DNA of 64,000 bases from JALORV01 sp963702595 (GTDB lineage: Bacteria; Pseudomonadota; Gammaproteobacteria; Burkholderiales; Burkholderiaceae_F), in assembly GCA_963702595.1 (NCBI GenBank), contig CAVPDC010000004.1, positions 5,315-69,314 on the forward strand, written 5' to 3'. The position numbers were made by a program, and so were the translations under genes. Positions 16,550 through 25,692 of this stretch are shown here, one piece after another (within the stretch, counting starts at the first letter, position 1; every line of letters begins with the position of its first letter). Below the pieces are notes generated by a model that was not told the origin of the DNA, did no database searches, and saw only the letters and a program-made list of their open reading frames with translations.

Positions 16550-18546
16550 AGGTCGTCTATACCGATGTTCTGGTCATTGGCGGCGGCCTCGCCGGCCTGC
16601 GCATGGCGATCGCCGCCAAGCGCCGCGGTCACGACTCCGTCATCCTGTCGCTGGTACCTGTCAAGCGCTCGCACAGCAAGGCCGCGCAGGGCGGCATGCA
16701 GGCGAGCCTAGGCAACGTCATCAAGGGCCAGGGCGACAACGAGGACGTGCACTTCGAAGACACCGTACGCGGCTCGGACTGGGGCGCCGACCAGGACGTC
16801 GTGCGCATGTTCGTCAACACGGCGCCCAAGGCCGTGCGCGAGCTGGCGGCCTGGGGCGTTCCGTGGAGCCGTGTGCGCAAGGGCGACCGCCAGGTCGTCA
16901 TCAACAGCCAGAAGGTGACGATCACCGAGCGCGATGAAGCGCACGGACTGGTGGCGCAGCGCGACTTCGGCGGCACCAAGAAATGGCGCACCTGCTACGT
17001 GGCCGACGCCACCGGCCACGCGATGCTGCAGGCGGTCAGCGACCAGGCGATCGCCGCCTCGATCCCGGTGCGTGAACGCACCGAAGCGCTGGCATTGATC
17101 CACGAGGCCGGGCGCTGCTACGGCGCGGTCGTGCGCGACCTGATCACCGGCGAGCTGACCGCCTACGTAGCCAAGGCCACCGCGATCTCCACCGGCGGTG
17201 CGGGACGGCTTTATCGCGTCACCACCAATGCCGTGATCTGCGAGGGCATCGGCCATGCGATCGCGCTGGAGACCGGTGTCGCGGCACTCGGCAACATGGA
17301 GGCGGTGCAGTTCCACCCGACCGGCATCTTCCCTGCCGGCATCCTGGTGACGGAAGGCTGCCGCGGCGACGGCGGCCTGCTGAAGGACGTCGACGGCCAC
17401 CGCTTCATGCCGGACTACGAGCCGGAGAAGAAGGAACTCGCGTCGCGCGACGTCGTGTCGCGCCGCATGGAGGAGCACATCGCCAAGGGCAAGGGCGTGA
17501 AGTCGCGCTTCGGCGAACACATCTGGCTCGACATCACGCTGCTCGGCGAAAAGCACATCAAGCACAACCTGCGCGAGGTGTTCGACATCTGCAAATACTT
17601 CCTCGGCGTCGATCCAACCAAGGACATGATTCCGGTGCGGCCGGCCCAGCACTACACGATGGGTGGAGTGCGCACCGACCACACCGGCCAGAGCCGGACG
17701 CTCAAGGGACTGTTCTCGGCGGGCGAAGCAGCGTGCTGGGACATGCACGGCTTCAACCGGCTCGGCGGCAACTCGGTCGCCGAGACCGTCGTCGCCGGCA
17801 TGATCGTCGGCGAATTCATTGCCGACTTCTGCGACAAGTCCGAAAACGATGTCCACATCCCGACCGGCGTCATCAAGGACTTCGTGCAGCGCGAACAGGC
17901 GAAGCTGAACGGCATCCTGCTGGGCGGCGGCAGCGAGGACCCAAGTGCGATCAAGGCGCGCATGCAGGAGATCATGACGGCCAAGGTCGGCATCTTCCGC
18001 AAGGGCTCCGACCTCGAGCAGGCCGTCGACGAACTGCAGAAGCTGCTGGTCCGCAGCCGCGGCATCGGCCTGCGGTCAAATGCGCCCGGGCCCAATCCGG
18101 AACTGGTGACCGCCTACCGCACGAAGATGATGCTGAAGCTCGCGCTGACCGTGGCTTACGGCGCGCTCGTTCGCACCGAGAGCCGCGGCGCGCACTACCG
18201 CGAGGACTTCCCGCGCCGCAACGACGCCGAGTGGTTGAAGCGGACGCTGGCGACCTGGAAGAACGACTCGGACACGCTGCCCACCCTCACCTACGAGGCG
18301 CTGGACATCAAGCGCATGGAACTGCCGCCGGGCTGGCGCGGATATGGCGCGAAGGACTATGTCGACCATCCGGACACCCCGGGACGCCAGGCGGAGGTGG
18401 ACGCAACCAAAGAGCGGCTTGCGGACCGCTTCGAGCGCCAGAAAACGCTGTTGCCGTATGAACACCTGCTGCCACCGCGGCTGCGCGGCAACAACGAGAG
18501 GATCGACGAGCCGATGGACCAGGCTGCGCCGCGGAGGGTCGCATGA
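16546..18546 (+). CDS. frdA: Fumarate reductase flavoprotein subunit
   Basis: Catalytic subunit, 666 aa, interconverting fumarate and succinate on the cytoplasmic side. Near the N-terminus are the dinucleotide loop VLVIGGGLAGLRMA and RSHSKAAQGGMQASLGN, with H43 as the covalent FAD attachment residue (H43 in Wolinella). Substrate-site residues are in AVQFHPTG, LASRDVVSRRM (the catalytic Arg) and RPAQHYTMGG. ATG 16546 overlaps the frdC stop; an in-frame extension back to 16369 runs inside frdC and is not used. It overlaps frdB by ATGA. Confidence 0.95.
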   Translation: MKVVYTDVLVIGGGLAGLRMAIAAKRRGHDSVILSLVPVKRSHSKAAQGGMQASLGNVIKGQGDNEDVHFEDTVRGSDWGADQDVVRMFVNTAPKAVRELAAWGVPWSRVRKGDRQVVINSQKVTITERDEAHGLVAQRDFGGTKKWRTCYVADATGHAMLQAVSDQAIAASIPVRERTEALALIHEAGRCYGAVVRDLITGELTAYVAKATAISTGGAGRLYRVTTNAVICEGIGHAIALETGVAALGNMEAVQFHPTGIFPAGILVTEGCRGDGGLLKDVDGHRFMPDYEPEKKELASRDVVSRRMEEHIAKGKGVKSRFGEHIWLDITLLGEKHIKHNLREVFDICKYFLGVDPTKDMIPVRPAQHYTMGGVRTDHTGQSRTLKGLFSAGEAACWDMHGFNRLGGNSVAETVVAGMIVGEFIADFCDKSENDVHIPTGVIKDFVQREQAKLNGILLGGGSEDPSAIKARMQEIMTAKVGIFRKGSDLEQAVDELQKLLVRSRGIGLRSNAPGPNPELVTAYRTKMMLKLALTVAYGALVRTESRGAHYREDFPRRNDAEWLKRTLATWKNDSDTLPTLTYEALDIKRMELPPGWRGYGAKDYVDHPDTPGRQAEVDATKERLADRFERQKTLLPYEHLLPPRLRGNNERIDEPMDQAAPRRVA

Positions 18547-19337
18547 CGCAAGAACAGAAAATCAACGTCGTGCCGCGCTCCGGCAATGGTGCCAACGGCG
18601 GCAAGCTCGGCACGGGCCAGATGCTGAAGTTCCACATCATGCGCTTCAACCCGGCGGACCCGGCCAGCGTGCCGCATATGCAGTCGTACCAGCTCGAGCA
18701 GACGATGGGAATGACGCTTTTCATCGCGCTCAACGAGATCCGCGAGAAGCTCGATCCGTCGCTGCAGTTCGACTTCGTCTGCCGCGCCGGCATCTGCGGC
18801 AGCTGCGCGATGGTCATCAATGGACGGCCTGGCCTGGCCTGCCGCACGCTGGCACAGGACGTTGGCCCCGAGATCACGCTGGCTCCGCTGCCGGTGTTCG
18901 AGCTGATCGGCGACCTGTCAGTCAACACCGGCAAGTGGATGCGCGCGATGAGCGAGCGGCTCGAGGCGTGGTGCCACACCAAGCAGCAGGAAGTGGACCT
19001 GACGCGCCTGGAGGAACGGATGGATCCGGACCTCGCCGAGCAGATCTTCGAGCTCGACCGCTGCATCGAATGCGGTTGCTGCGTCTCGGCCTGCGGCACC
19101 GCACGCATGCGAGAAGACTTCATCGGTGCGGTCGGCATCAACAAGATCGCGCGCTTCCGCCTCGATCCACGCGACACGCGCACTGACGCCGACTACTACG
19201 ACGTCATCGGCGATGACAGCGGCGTCTTCGGCTGCATGTCGCTGCTGGGCTGCCACGACGTCTGTCCGAAGGATCTCCCGCTGCAGACACAGATCGCGTT
19301 CATTCGCAGGAAGATGGTTGCCGAAGGCATGACGTAG
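18543..19337 (+). CDS. frdB: Fumarate reductase iron-sulfur subunit
   Basis: 264-aa electron-transfer subunit between FrdC haems and FrdA FAD. Three cluster motifs are visible: [2Fe-2S] CRAGICGSCAMVINGRPGLAC, [4Fe-4S] CIECGCCVSACG and the [3Fe-4S] pattern C-x5-C-x3-CP in GCMSLLGCHDVCP. The N-terminal 25 residues are Gly/Asn-rich and probably disordered. It overlaps frdA by 4 nt and is followed 41 nt later by aspA. Confidence 0.95.
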   Translation: MTQEQKINVVPRSGNGANGGKLGTGQMLKFHIMRFNPADPASVPHMQSYQLEQTMGMTLFIALNEIREKLDPSLQFDFVCRAGICGSCAMVINGRPGLACRTLAQDVGPEITLAPLPVFELIGDLSVNTGKWMRAMSERLEAWCHTKQQEVDLTRLEERMDPDLAEQIFELDRCIECGCCVSACGTARMREDFIGAVGINKIARFRLDPRDTRTDADYYDVIGDDSGVFGCMSLLGCHDVCPKDLPLQTQIAFIRRKMVAEGMT

Positions 19338-19378
19338 GCGACGACCACCGGGCCTGCGATCACCTGAAAGGAATCGCA

Positions 19379-20779
19379 ATGGCACGAATCGAGAAGGACT
19401 TCCTGGGTCAGAAGGAGCTCCCGGACAACGCGTACTACGGCGTGCAAACGCTGCGCGGCAAGGAAAACTTCCACATCACCGGCATCCCGATGGCGACGGA
19501 GCCCTACTTCGTCAAGGCATTCGGGTACGTGAAGAAGGCCGCCGCGCTGGCGAACCGCGACCTCGGCGTGCTGGATGCCAAGGTCGCGAACGCCATCGCC
19601 GCGGCGTGCGACCGGCTGATCGCCGGCGAGCTGCGCGACCAGTTCGTGACCGACTTCATCCAGGGCGGTGCGGGCACCTCGACCAACATGAATGCCAACG
19701 AGGTGATCGCCAATGTGGCCCTCGAAGCCCTCGGCCACAAAAAGGGCGAGTACCAGTACGTCAACCCGAACGACCATGTGAACTTCGGGCAGTCGACCAA
19801 CGACGTCTATCCGACGGCGTTCCGGCTGGCGCTAATCCTGCGACTCGGCAAGTACATGGAGGCGCTGACAAAGCTGCAGGAAGCGTTTTTCGCCAAGGGC
19901 AAGGAGTTCGACAAGGTCCTGAAGATGGGCCGCACCCACCTGCAGGATGCCGTGCCGATGTCGCTCGGCCAGGAGTTCCACGGCTGGGGCACGACGATCG
20001 GCGAGGAAGTGCAGCGCATCGCCGAAGTGCGGCAGTTCCTGCACGAGATCAATCTCGGCGCCACCGCGATCGGCACCACGGTAACCGCGGCTCCCGGCTA
20101 CCCGGAACTGGCGACCAAATACCTCTCGGAGCTCACCGGTTTCAAGTTCATCCTGGCGGGCGACCTGATCGAGGCCACCTCGGATACCGGAGCGTACGTG
20201 CTGCTGTCGGGCGTGCTGAAGCGCACATCGTCGAAGCTCACGAAGATCTGCAACGACATCCGCATGCTGGCCTCGGGCCCGCGCTGCGGTTTCAACGAGA
20301 TTCACCTGCCGCAGATGCAGCCCGGCTCGTCGATCATGCCGGGCAAGGTCAACCCGGTGATCCCGGAAGTGGTCAATCAGACCGGATTCCTGGTTATAGG
20401 CCTCGACCTGACCGTAACGCTGGCGGCCTCCGCGGGGCAGTTGCAGCTCAACGTCATGGAGCCGGTCATCACGTTCGCGCTCTTCACGTCGATCTCGACG
20501 ATGGAAAACGCCGTCAACAGTCTGCGTGTGAACTGCATCCAGGGGATCACCGCAAATGCGGAGCGCACCAAGGAAATGGTGTTGAACTCGCTCGGCATCG
20601 TGACCGTGCTCAAGCCCTCGCTCGGCTACAAGCAGTGCGCCGACATCGCCAAGGAAGGCTACGAGACGGGCAAGTCGCTTCACGACATCGTTGTCAAGGA
20701 ACGGAAGCTTCTCACCCAGGAGAAGTGGGACGAGGTCTTCTCGTTCGAGAACCTGATCAGCCCGAAGTTCGAGCAGTGA
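19379..20779 (+). CDS. aspA: Aspartate ammonia-lyase (aspartase)
   Basis: Deaminates aspartate to fumarate and ammonia; 466 aa. The fumarase/aspartase superfamily loop GSSIMPGKVNPVIPEVVNQ is intact, and the N-terminus (EKDFLGQKELPDNAYYGVQTLRG) with GAGTSTNMNANEVIAN is typical of aspartase rather than class II fumarase. A GAAAGGA site precedes ATG 19379. Encoded between fumarate reductase and a C4-dicarboxylate exchanger, it can supply fumarate as terminal electron acceptor from aspartate. Confidence 0.93.
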   Translation: MARIEKDFLGQKELPDNAYYGVQTLRGKENFHITGIPMATEPYFVKAFGYVKKAAALANRDLGVLDAKVANAIAAACDRLIAGELRDQFVTDFIQGGAGTSTNMNANEVIANVALEALGHKKGEYQYVNPNDHVNFGQSTNDVYPTAFRLALILRLGKYMEALTKLQEAFFAKGKEFDKVLKMGRTHLQDAVPMSLGQEFHGWGTTIGEEVQRIAEVRQFLHEINLGATAIGTTVTAAPGYPELATKYLSELTGFKFILAGDLIEATSDTGAYVLLSGVLKRTSSKLTKICNDIRMLASGPRCGFNEIHLPQMQPGSSIMPGKVNPVIPEVVNQTGFLVIGLDLTVTLAASAGQLQLNVMEPVITFALFTSISTMENAVNSLRVNCIQGITANAERTKEMVLNSLGIVTVLKPSLGYKQCADIAKEGYETGKSLHDIVVKERKLLTQEKWDEVFSFENLISPKFEQ

Positions 20780-20787
20780 TTACCGAT

Positions 20788-20808
20788 CCGGCGGACAGGG
20801 TCCGCCGG
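20788..20808 (+). promoter_or_regulatory. Hairpin overlapping the dcu ribosome-binding site
   Basis: Perfect 9-bp inverted repeat, CCGGCGGAC and GTCCGCCGG around AGG, in the 40-nt gap between aspA and the dcu gene. The downstream arm runs into the GGGGAG ribosome site at 20806-20811. It could lower translation of the transporter or mark an mRNA processing end. There is no T-tract, so it is not a typical terminator. Confidence 0.5.
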
Positions 20809-20819
20809 GGAGAACACTC

Positions 20820-22145
20820 ATGACACTTTCTATCGTTCTGCAGTTCGTGGTCGTACTGGCCGCGATCTGGATGGGTTCGCGCTTCAGCGGCGTCGGCCTC
20901 GGCTTGTGGGGTGCGGTCGGGCTTCTGATCCTGGTGGTGGCCTTCGGGGTCAACCCGACCTCACCGCCGATCGACGTGATGCTGATCATCCTGGCGGTCA
21001 TCATGGCCGCCTCGGTGATGGATGCGGCGGGCGGGATTGACTTCCTGGTTCGCATCGCCGAACGCATCATCCGCGCGAATCCCAAGTACGTGACCATCGT
21101 CGCTCCGCTGACGACCTGGAGCTTCACCTTCGTCGCCGGCACCGGCCACATCGTCTATCCGCTGCTGCCGGTCATCTACGAGACGGCGCACCAGAGCGGC
21201 ATCCGGCCCGAGCGGCCGATGGCGGTCGCGACCATCGCCTCGCAGCAGGCGATCACGGCGAGTCCCGTCGCCGCGGCGACCGCCGCAATGATCGGGCTCT
21301 TCTCCGAAAAGGGCCTGACGGACTGGGGCCTGCCGCAGATCATGATGGTGTGCGTTCCCGCGACGCTGACCGGCGTGGTCGTGGCGGCGATCGTCTCGAT
21401 GTTCATCGGCAAGGACCTCAAGGACGACCCGGAGTACCAGGCGCGCCTGAAGGCCGGCAAGATTCCCGTGCCCGTCGCCGCCGCCGATCGCCCTCCGCTG
21501 AAGGCGTCGGCCAAACTGTCGGCGTTCCTGTTCCTGGCGGGTGTCGCGATCGTCGTGCTGTTCGGTTTCTTCCCCGGGCTGCGCACGCTGCCGGGAGCCA
21601 AGGCGGCGCTCGGCATGCCGATCGTCATCGAGATCGTGATGATGGCCGTCGCCGCGATCATGCTGTTCTTCACCAAAGTCGACGTCGACGAAATCCCGAA
21701 GACCGCGACGCTGCGCGCCGGCGTGGTGGCAGTGATCGGCATCTTCGGCCTGGCGTGGCTGGGCGACAGCTTCATCGCGGCCCATAAGGACGTCATCGTG
21801 CCAGCCATCGGCGACTGGGCCAAGGCCGCGCCATGGACCTTCGCGTTCGGGCTGTTCTTCGCTTCGGTACTGCTCTACAGCCAGGCGGCGACGACCCGCG
21901 CGCTGATGCCGCTCGGCATGGCGCTGGGCATCCCGCCGCAGTTCCTGATCGCGATGTTCCCGTCCGTCAACGGCTACTTCTTCATCCCGACCTACGGTTC
22001 GCTGATCGCGGCGATCAACTTTGACCTTTCGGGCACCACGAAGATCGGCAAGTACGTTCTGAACCACTCGTTCATGATTCCGGGCATCGTCGCGACCGCG
22101 ACGGCGGTGATCACAGGCCTGTTCCTGGCGAAAGTGATGTTCTGA
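20820..22145 (+). CDS. Anaerobic C4-dicarboxylate transporter, DcuA/DcuB family
   Basis: 441-aa inner-membrane protein with about ten hydrophobic segments, matching the Dcu family along its length (for example TFVAGTGHIVYPLLPVIYE, ATIASQQAITASPVAAATAA and SVNGYFFIPTYG). Dcu carriers exchange external aspartate, fumarate or malate for succinate during fumarate respiration. DcuA and DcuB cannot be told apart here with confidence. A GGGGAG site, partly within a hairpin, precedes ATG 20820. The stop overlaps the next start by one base (TGATG), indicating coupling to the symporter gene. Confidence 0.92.
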   Translation: MTLSIVLQFVVVLAAIWMGSRFSGVGLGLWGAVGLLILVVAFGVNPTSPPIDVMLIILAVIMAASVMDAAGGIDFLVRIAERIIRANPKYVTIVAPLTTWSFTFVAGTGHIVYPLLPVIYETAHQSGIRPERPMAVATIASQQAITASPVAAATAAMIGLFSEKGLTDWGLPQIMMVCVPATLTGVVVAAIVSMFIGKDLKDDPEYQARLKAGKIPVPVAAADRPPLKASAKLSAFLFLAGVAIVVLFGFFPGLRTLPGAKAALGMPIVIEIVMMAVAAIMLFFTKVDVDEIPKTATLRAGVVAVIGIFGLAWLGDSFIAAHKDVIVPAIGDWAKAAPWTFAFGLFFASVLLYSQAATTRALMPLGMALGIPPQFLIAMFPSVNGYFFIPTYGSLIAAINFDLSGTTKIGKYVLNHSFMIPGIVATATAVITGLFLAKVMF

Positions 22146-23458
22146 TGAAACCGGCGAGCGGGACCGCGCACGGGGCGGTACCCAAGGGCTCCCGACTCGC
22201 CACCTGGATCCTCGTGGCGGCCGTCGCCGGCGTCCTTGCCGGTTGGGCCGCCCACGAGATCGCTCCCGATGCAGCCACGGCGGCGTCCGTCGCCGGCTAC
22301 TTCTCGATCCTGTCGGACGTCTTCCTGCGGCTGATCAAGATGATCATCGCGCCGCTGGTATTCGCCACCGTCGTGGCGGGCATCACCGGCATGGGCGACG
22401 CCAAGGCGGTTGGCCGCATCGGTGGCAAGGCGCTGGGGTGGTTCATCACGGCGTCGCTGGCGTCCCTGCTGATTGGCATGTTCTTCGCGAACCTGTTCCA
22501 CCCGGGCCTGGACCTCGGGCTGCCCCTGCCCGAGAAGGACATGGCGACCAACCTGAAGACCGGCGGACTCGGCCTGCGCGAGTTCATCGCCCACGTGTTC
22601 CCGGCGAGCTTCTTCCAGGCGATGGCGACCAACGAGATCCTGCAGATCCTGGTGTTCTCGTGCTTCTTCGGCTTCGCGATCGCGTCGCTGAAGACCGAGC
22701 AGGCAAAGACCGTGACCTCCTTCATCAGCGACCTGGTGCCGGTCATGCTGAAGGTCACCGACTTCGTGATGTGGTTCGCTCCGGCCGGCGTGTTCGGCGC
22801 GGTGGCCGCCGCAATCACTGTGCAGGGGCTCGGGATCCTCGTGACCTACGGCAAGTTCATCGGCTCGTTCTACGTGGCGCTGCTCGTGCTCTGGGCCGTT
22901 CTGATTGGCGCCGGGTTCGTGTTTCTTGGGCCGCGCGTGTTCCATCTGATGGGGCTGGTCAAGGAGCCGTTGCTCGTGGCCTTCACGACGGCGAGCAGCG
23001 AGGCCGCCTATCCGAAGCTGATGGAGAAACTGCACCGCTTCGGTGTCAACGACCGGGTGACCTCCTTCGTGCTGCCGCTCGGCTATTCGTTCAACCTCGA
23101 CGGCTCAATGGTCTACCAGTCGTTCGCGGCGCTGTTCATCGCGCAGGCCTATGGCATCGACATGAGCTTTGGCCAGCAACTGACGCTGCTGCTGGTGATG
23201 ATGGTCAGCAGCAAAGGGGTGGCGGGCGTCCCGCGCGCATCGCTCGTGGTGGTGGCGGCGGTGCTGCCGACCTTCGGGCTGCCCGAGGCCGGACTGCTGC
23301 TGATCATGGGGATCGACCAGTTCCTCGACATGGGCCGCACCGCGACAAATGTCATCGGCAACAGTATCGCCACCTCGGTCGTCGCCAAGTGGGAAGGCCA
23401 GCTCGGCGAGCCGGTTGCGGACCGCGACGGCCGCACTGCCGGGGTCGCCGCGGCCTGA
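22145..23458 (+). CDS. Dicarboxylate/amino acid:cation symporter (DctA/GltP family)
   Basis: 437-aa member of the sodium:dicarboxylate symporter family. The Ser-rich hairpin TASSEAAYPKL, the SFNLDGSMVY segment (NMDGT-like), the second hairpin MVSSKGVAGVPRASL and the substrate-site DMGRTATNVIGNSIAT are all present. The Arg in the last motif is the acidic-substrate residue, consistent with C4-dicarboxylates, glutamate or aspartate. Its direct coupling to the Dcu exchanger gives this operon both an exchanger and an ion-driven importer. Confidence 0.92.
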   Translation: MKPASGTAHGAVPKGSRLATWILVAAVAGVLAGWAAHEIAPDAATAASVAGYFSILSDVFLRLIKMIIAPLVFATVVAGITGMGDAKAVGRIGGKALGWFITASLASLLIGMFFANLFHPGLDLGLPLPEKDMATNLKTGGLGLREFIAHVFPASFFQAMATNEILQILVFSCFFGFAIASLKTEQAKTVTSFISDLVPVMLKVTDFVMWFAPAGVFGAVAAAITVQGLGILVTYGKFIGSFYVALLVLWAVLIGAGFVFLGPRVFHLMGLVKEPLLVAFTTASSEAAYPKLMEKLHRFGVNDRVTSFVLPLGYSFNLDGSMVYQSFAALFIAQAYGIDMSFGQQLTLLLVMMVSSKGVAGVPRASLVVVAAVLPTFGLPEAGLLLIMGIDQFLDMGRTATNVIGNSIATSVVAKWEGQLGEPVADRDGRTAGVAAA

Positions 23459-23484
23459 TCCGAACAGCACCCGCCGAGAGACCC

Positions 23485-24432
23485 ATGCAACCGGCGACCA
23501 GGTCAGCGGCGGCGGCTTCAGGCCGCGCCTTGGTGTGCGGCCTCATCGTGCTCGCAACGCTGCTGGGGGTCGAGGACTCCAGCGCTCAGGTTGACGAGCC
23601 TCCGGCCAGGACGCTGACCGGAGTGCTGAAGCGTATCAAGGCCTCGGGAGTCGTCCGCATTGGTTACCGGGCCCGGGCGGTCCCCTTCTCCTACGAATCC
23701 CGGGACGGCCACCCGCAGGGCTATTCGATCGACCTGTGCGAGGCAATTGTCGAGGACATCGCCCGCGAGATCGGCGTCGCGTCGCTGCAGACACAGTACC
23801 GGCGCGTGACACCGGCCGACCGGATCGACCAGGTCGCCGACGGGCGGATCGATCTCGAATGCGGCGCCAGCACGAATAACGCCGAGCGACGGACGCGTGT
23901 CGCCTTTTCGCCGCTGACCTTTGTCTCGGGCACGCGGCTGCTGGTCCGGCGCGGGGGACCGGTGCATTCGCTGCGCGATCTTGCAGGCCGCCGGGTCGTC
24001 GTTGCGCGCGGCACGACCAACGCCGACGTGATGCGACAGCTCGCCGCGAGAGCCGCTTCCGCCTTCAGCGTCCTCGAAGTCGAGGATCATGCGACGGCAC
24101 TTGCATGGCTCGCCGACGGCCGCGCCGAGGCGCTGGCAGCAGACGACATCCTGATGATCGCCTACCTGGCCGAAAATGGTCTGCAGCGCCAGTACACCGT
24201 CGTCGGGGAACTGCTCTCCTACGAGCCCTACGGGATCATGTTCGCGCGGGACGATGCGCCGCTGGCCGAAGTCGTGGATGCGACCTTTCGCCGGCTCGCG
24301 GCAACGCGCGAGATCCGCTGGATCTACGACAGGTGGTTCATGCGCCGCACGCCGTCAGGCGTGCGACTCGGGGTGCCGATGAGCATCCAGCTGGAGCGCT
24401 CGTTCCAGGTGTTGGGGCTGCCGCCCGACTAA
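23485..24432 (+). CDS. Periplasmic amino-acid-binding protein, SBP family 3 (orphan)
   Basis: 315 aa with an N-terminal signal sequence and a bilobed family 3 binding domain (GVLKRIKASGVVRIGYRARAVPFSY, GYSIDLCEAIVEDIA, DLECGASTNNAERR). Such proteins deliver polar amino acids, often glutamate or aspartate, to ABC importers. No ABC permease or ATPase genes lie nearby. ATG 23485 is 26 nt after the symporter stop and closes the operon. Ligand identity is not readable from sequence. Confidence 0.88.
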   Translation: MQPATRSAAAASGRALVCGLIVLATLLGVEDSSAQVDEPPARTLTGVLKRIKASGVVRIGYRARAVPFSYESRDGHPQGYSIDLCEAIVEDIAREIGVASLQTQYRRVTPADRIDQVADGRIDLECGASTNNAERRTRVAFSPLTFVSGTRLLVRRGGPVHSLRDLAGRRVVVARGTTNADVMRQLAARAASAFSVLEVEDHATALAWLADGRAEALAADDILMIAYLAENGLQRQYTVVGELLSYEPYGIMFARDDAPLAEVVDATFRRLAATREIRWIYDRWFMRRTPSGVRLGVPMSIQLERSFQVLGLPPD

Positions 24433-24609
24433 CACTCCCGCAGAAACCGGCACCATCTTCCCGGACTTTCGTGTCGTAGACTCGTGGCGGGGACGTGCCA
24501 CGATTGCCAGCTGACGATCAGGCGACAAAAGTCGCTTGGGTCGCAAGCCGGAAACGCCGCTCCGGCAGCTTCCGGGCACGCGGTGGCCGCCCGCCCGGGT
24601 CAATAACAG

Positions 24610-25185
24610 TCACTTCGGATTGATCTTGGTGATCTTGTTGCCCTGCAGGCCAAGGCCGCCCATCAGGCCCTGCTGGCTGAAGATAAAAGCGTAGATGTCG
24701 TCCTTCATCGTCGTCGTCGTCGTCACCTTGGCCTTGCCCTCGTCCATCACAACGATGCTCGGGCCAGCACCGACTTCGAAGCCGGAGGCGGTATCGAGCG
24801 CCTTCAACGCACCATCGGTCATGAAGAACATCGCATAGCCGTACTGCTGCGCGCCGGCCTGCAGTCCGCTCGAAATGCCGGACGTGTTGTAGTAGCCCAC
24901 CACCTTACCGCCCTTGATCAGTGCGCCGTCGCCGTACTGGCCACCGATGCCCAGTCCGGCTTTCGTGATTTTCGGAAATACGAGAACTGCCTGCGCCTTG
25001 GCGCCGATTGTCTTGGCGGCCGGAACCTTGGCGTACAGGCTCTGCAGCGCCCTGTTGGCGTCCCGGCTGATTTCGGCGGCCGACGCCGCCATCGCTGGCG
25101 TAGCGTGGATAAGAATAAGGACCGTGGCAGCCGCGAGCGCCGCCATCCGACGCGCTGCTACCCGATTCAACATCATGGAACTCAT
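24610..25185 (-). CDS. Exported YSC84-related lipid-binding-domain protein
   Basis: 191 aa with a signal peptide ending near ATPAMAASA. The YSC84 domain covers the rest (AKTIGAKAQAVLVFPKITKAGLGIGGQYGDGALI, TSGISSGLQAGAQQYGYAMFF, GAGPSIVVMDEGKAK). Proteins of this family are implicated in lipid binding; the bacterial role is not defined. GGAGG lies 8 nt before ATG 25185. It is convergent with the binding-protein gene and otherwise stands alone. Confidence 0.85.
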   Translation of the reverse strand: MSSMMLNRVAARRMAALAAATVLILIHATPAMAASAAEISRDANRALQSLYAKVPAAKTIGAKAQAVLVFPKITKAGLGIGGQYGDGALIKGGKVVGYYNTSGISSGLQAGAQQYGYAMFFMTDGALKALDTASGFEVGAGPSIVVMDEGKAKVTTTTTMKDDIYAFIFSQQGLMGGLGLQGNKITKINPK

Positions 25186-25692
25186 CGAGGAACCTCCGGC
25201 TCGTTGGCTTGGGGAGTCGACCCGCCGACCGGCGCATCGCTCGCGTCATTGTCCCCCCAGCGGGCGATACTGCAAGGCTGAAGGACGAAGACGCCTCCGG
25301 AAACGATGGAGCTATGAAACCCGGACGCCGTCAGCCGCGGCAAACAAGTGGCCGCCCGGCGACTCCTCGACGATTCGTCGCACAGCCCAGCTCACTGGTC
25401 CAGGATCAATTACGGTCAGTCTGGAATGCAGCGCCGAGCGCTCCACGAGCATCAGCAAACCAACCGGGAAGACCGGTAGCGTGCACGCGCGCGGGCGTTG
25501 CGCAAGTTGCCCTCTCTCCTCAGGATGGCGTGGGCCTGCCGCGATCAGTGCACGGTTCGTGGTCAGGTTAATCGCGCCTTCCTTGCCGCTCTGACCGACG
25601 TTCCAGTTCGTCCGGACCGTCGAATTCCTGTCTTCCGCAGACTCGCGCGGCTCGCAGTAGGCAGTGCCTCCTGCGCCACATGCTCGTACAGG
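25186..25692. other. Gene-free stretch upstream of the YSC84 gene
   Basis: About 507 nt between the patatin gene end and the YSC84 gene start, both leftward. Open frames here have Arg/Pro/Ala-rich, shadow-like translations and no recognisable domain. It presumably includes the YSC84 promoter; I see no repeat, RNA gene or clear terminator. Confidence 0.5.

Noticed and set aside
22243..23484. Upstream extension of the amino-acid-binding protein frame
   Set aside because: It runs antiparallel in meaning to the symporter gene in another frame; the signal peptide starts at ATG 23485.
24532..24545. GCGAC-AAAA-GTCGC as a terminator between converging genes
   Set aside because: Stem of only 5 bp and no T-tract; could be chance in GC-rich DNA.
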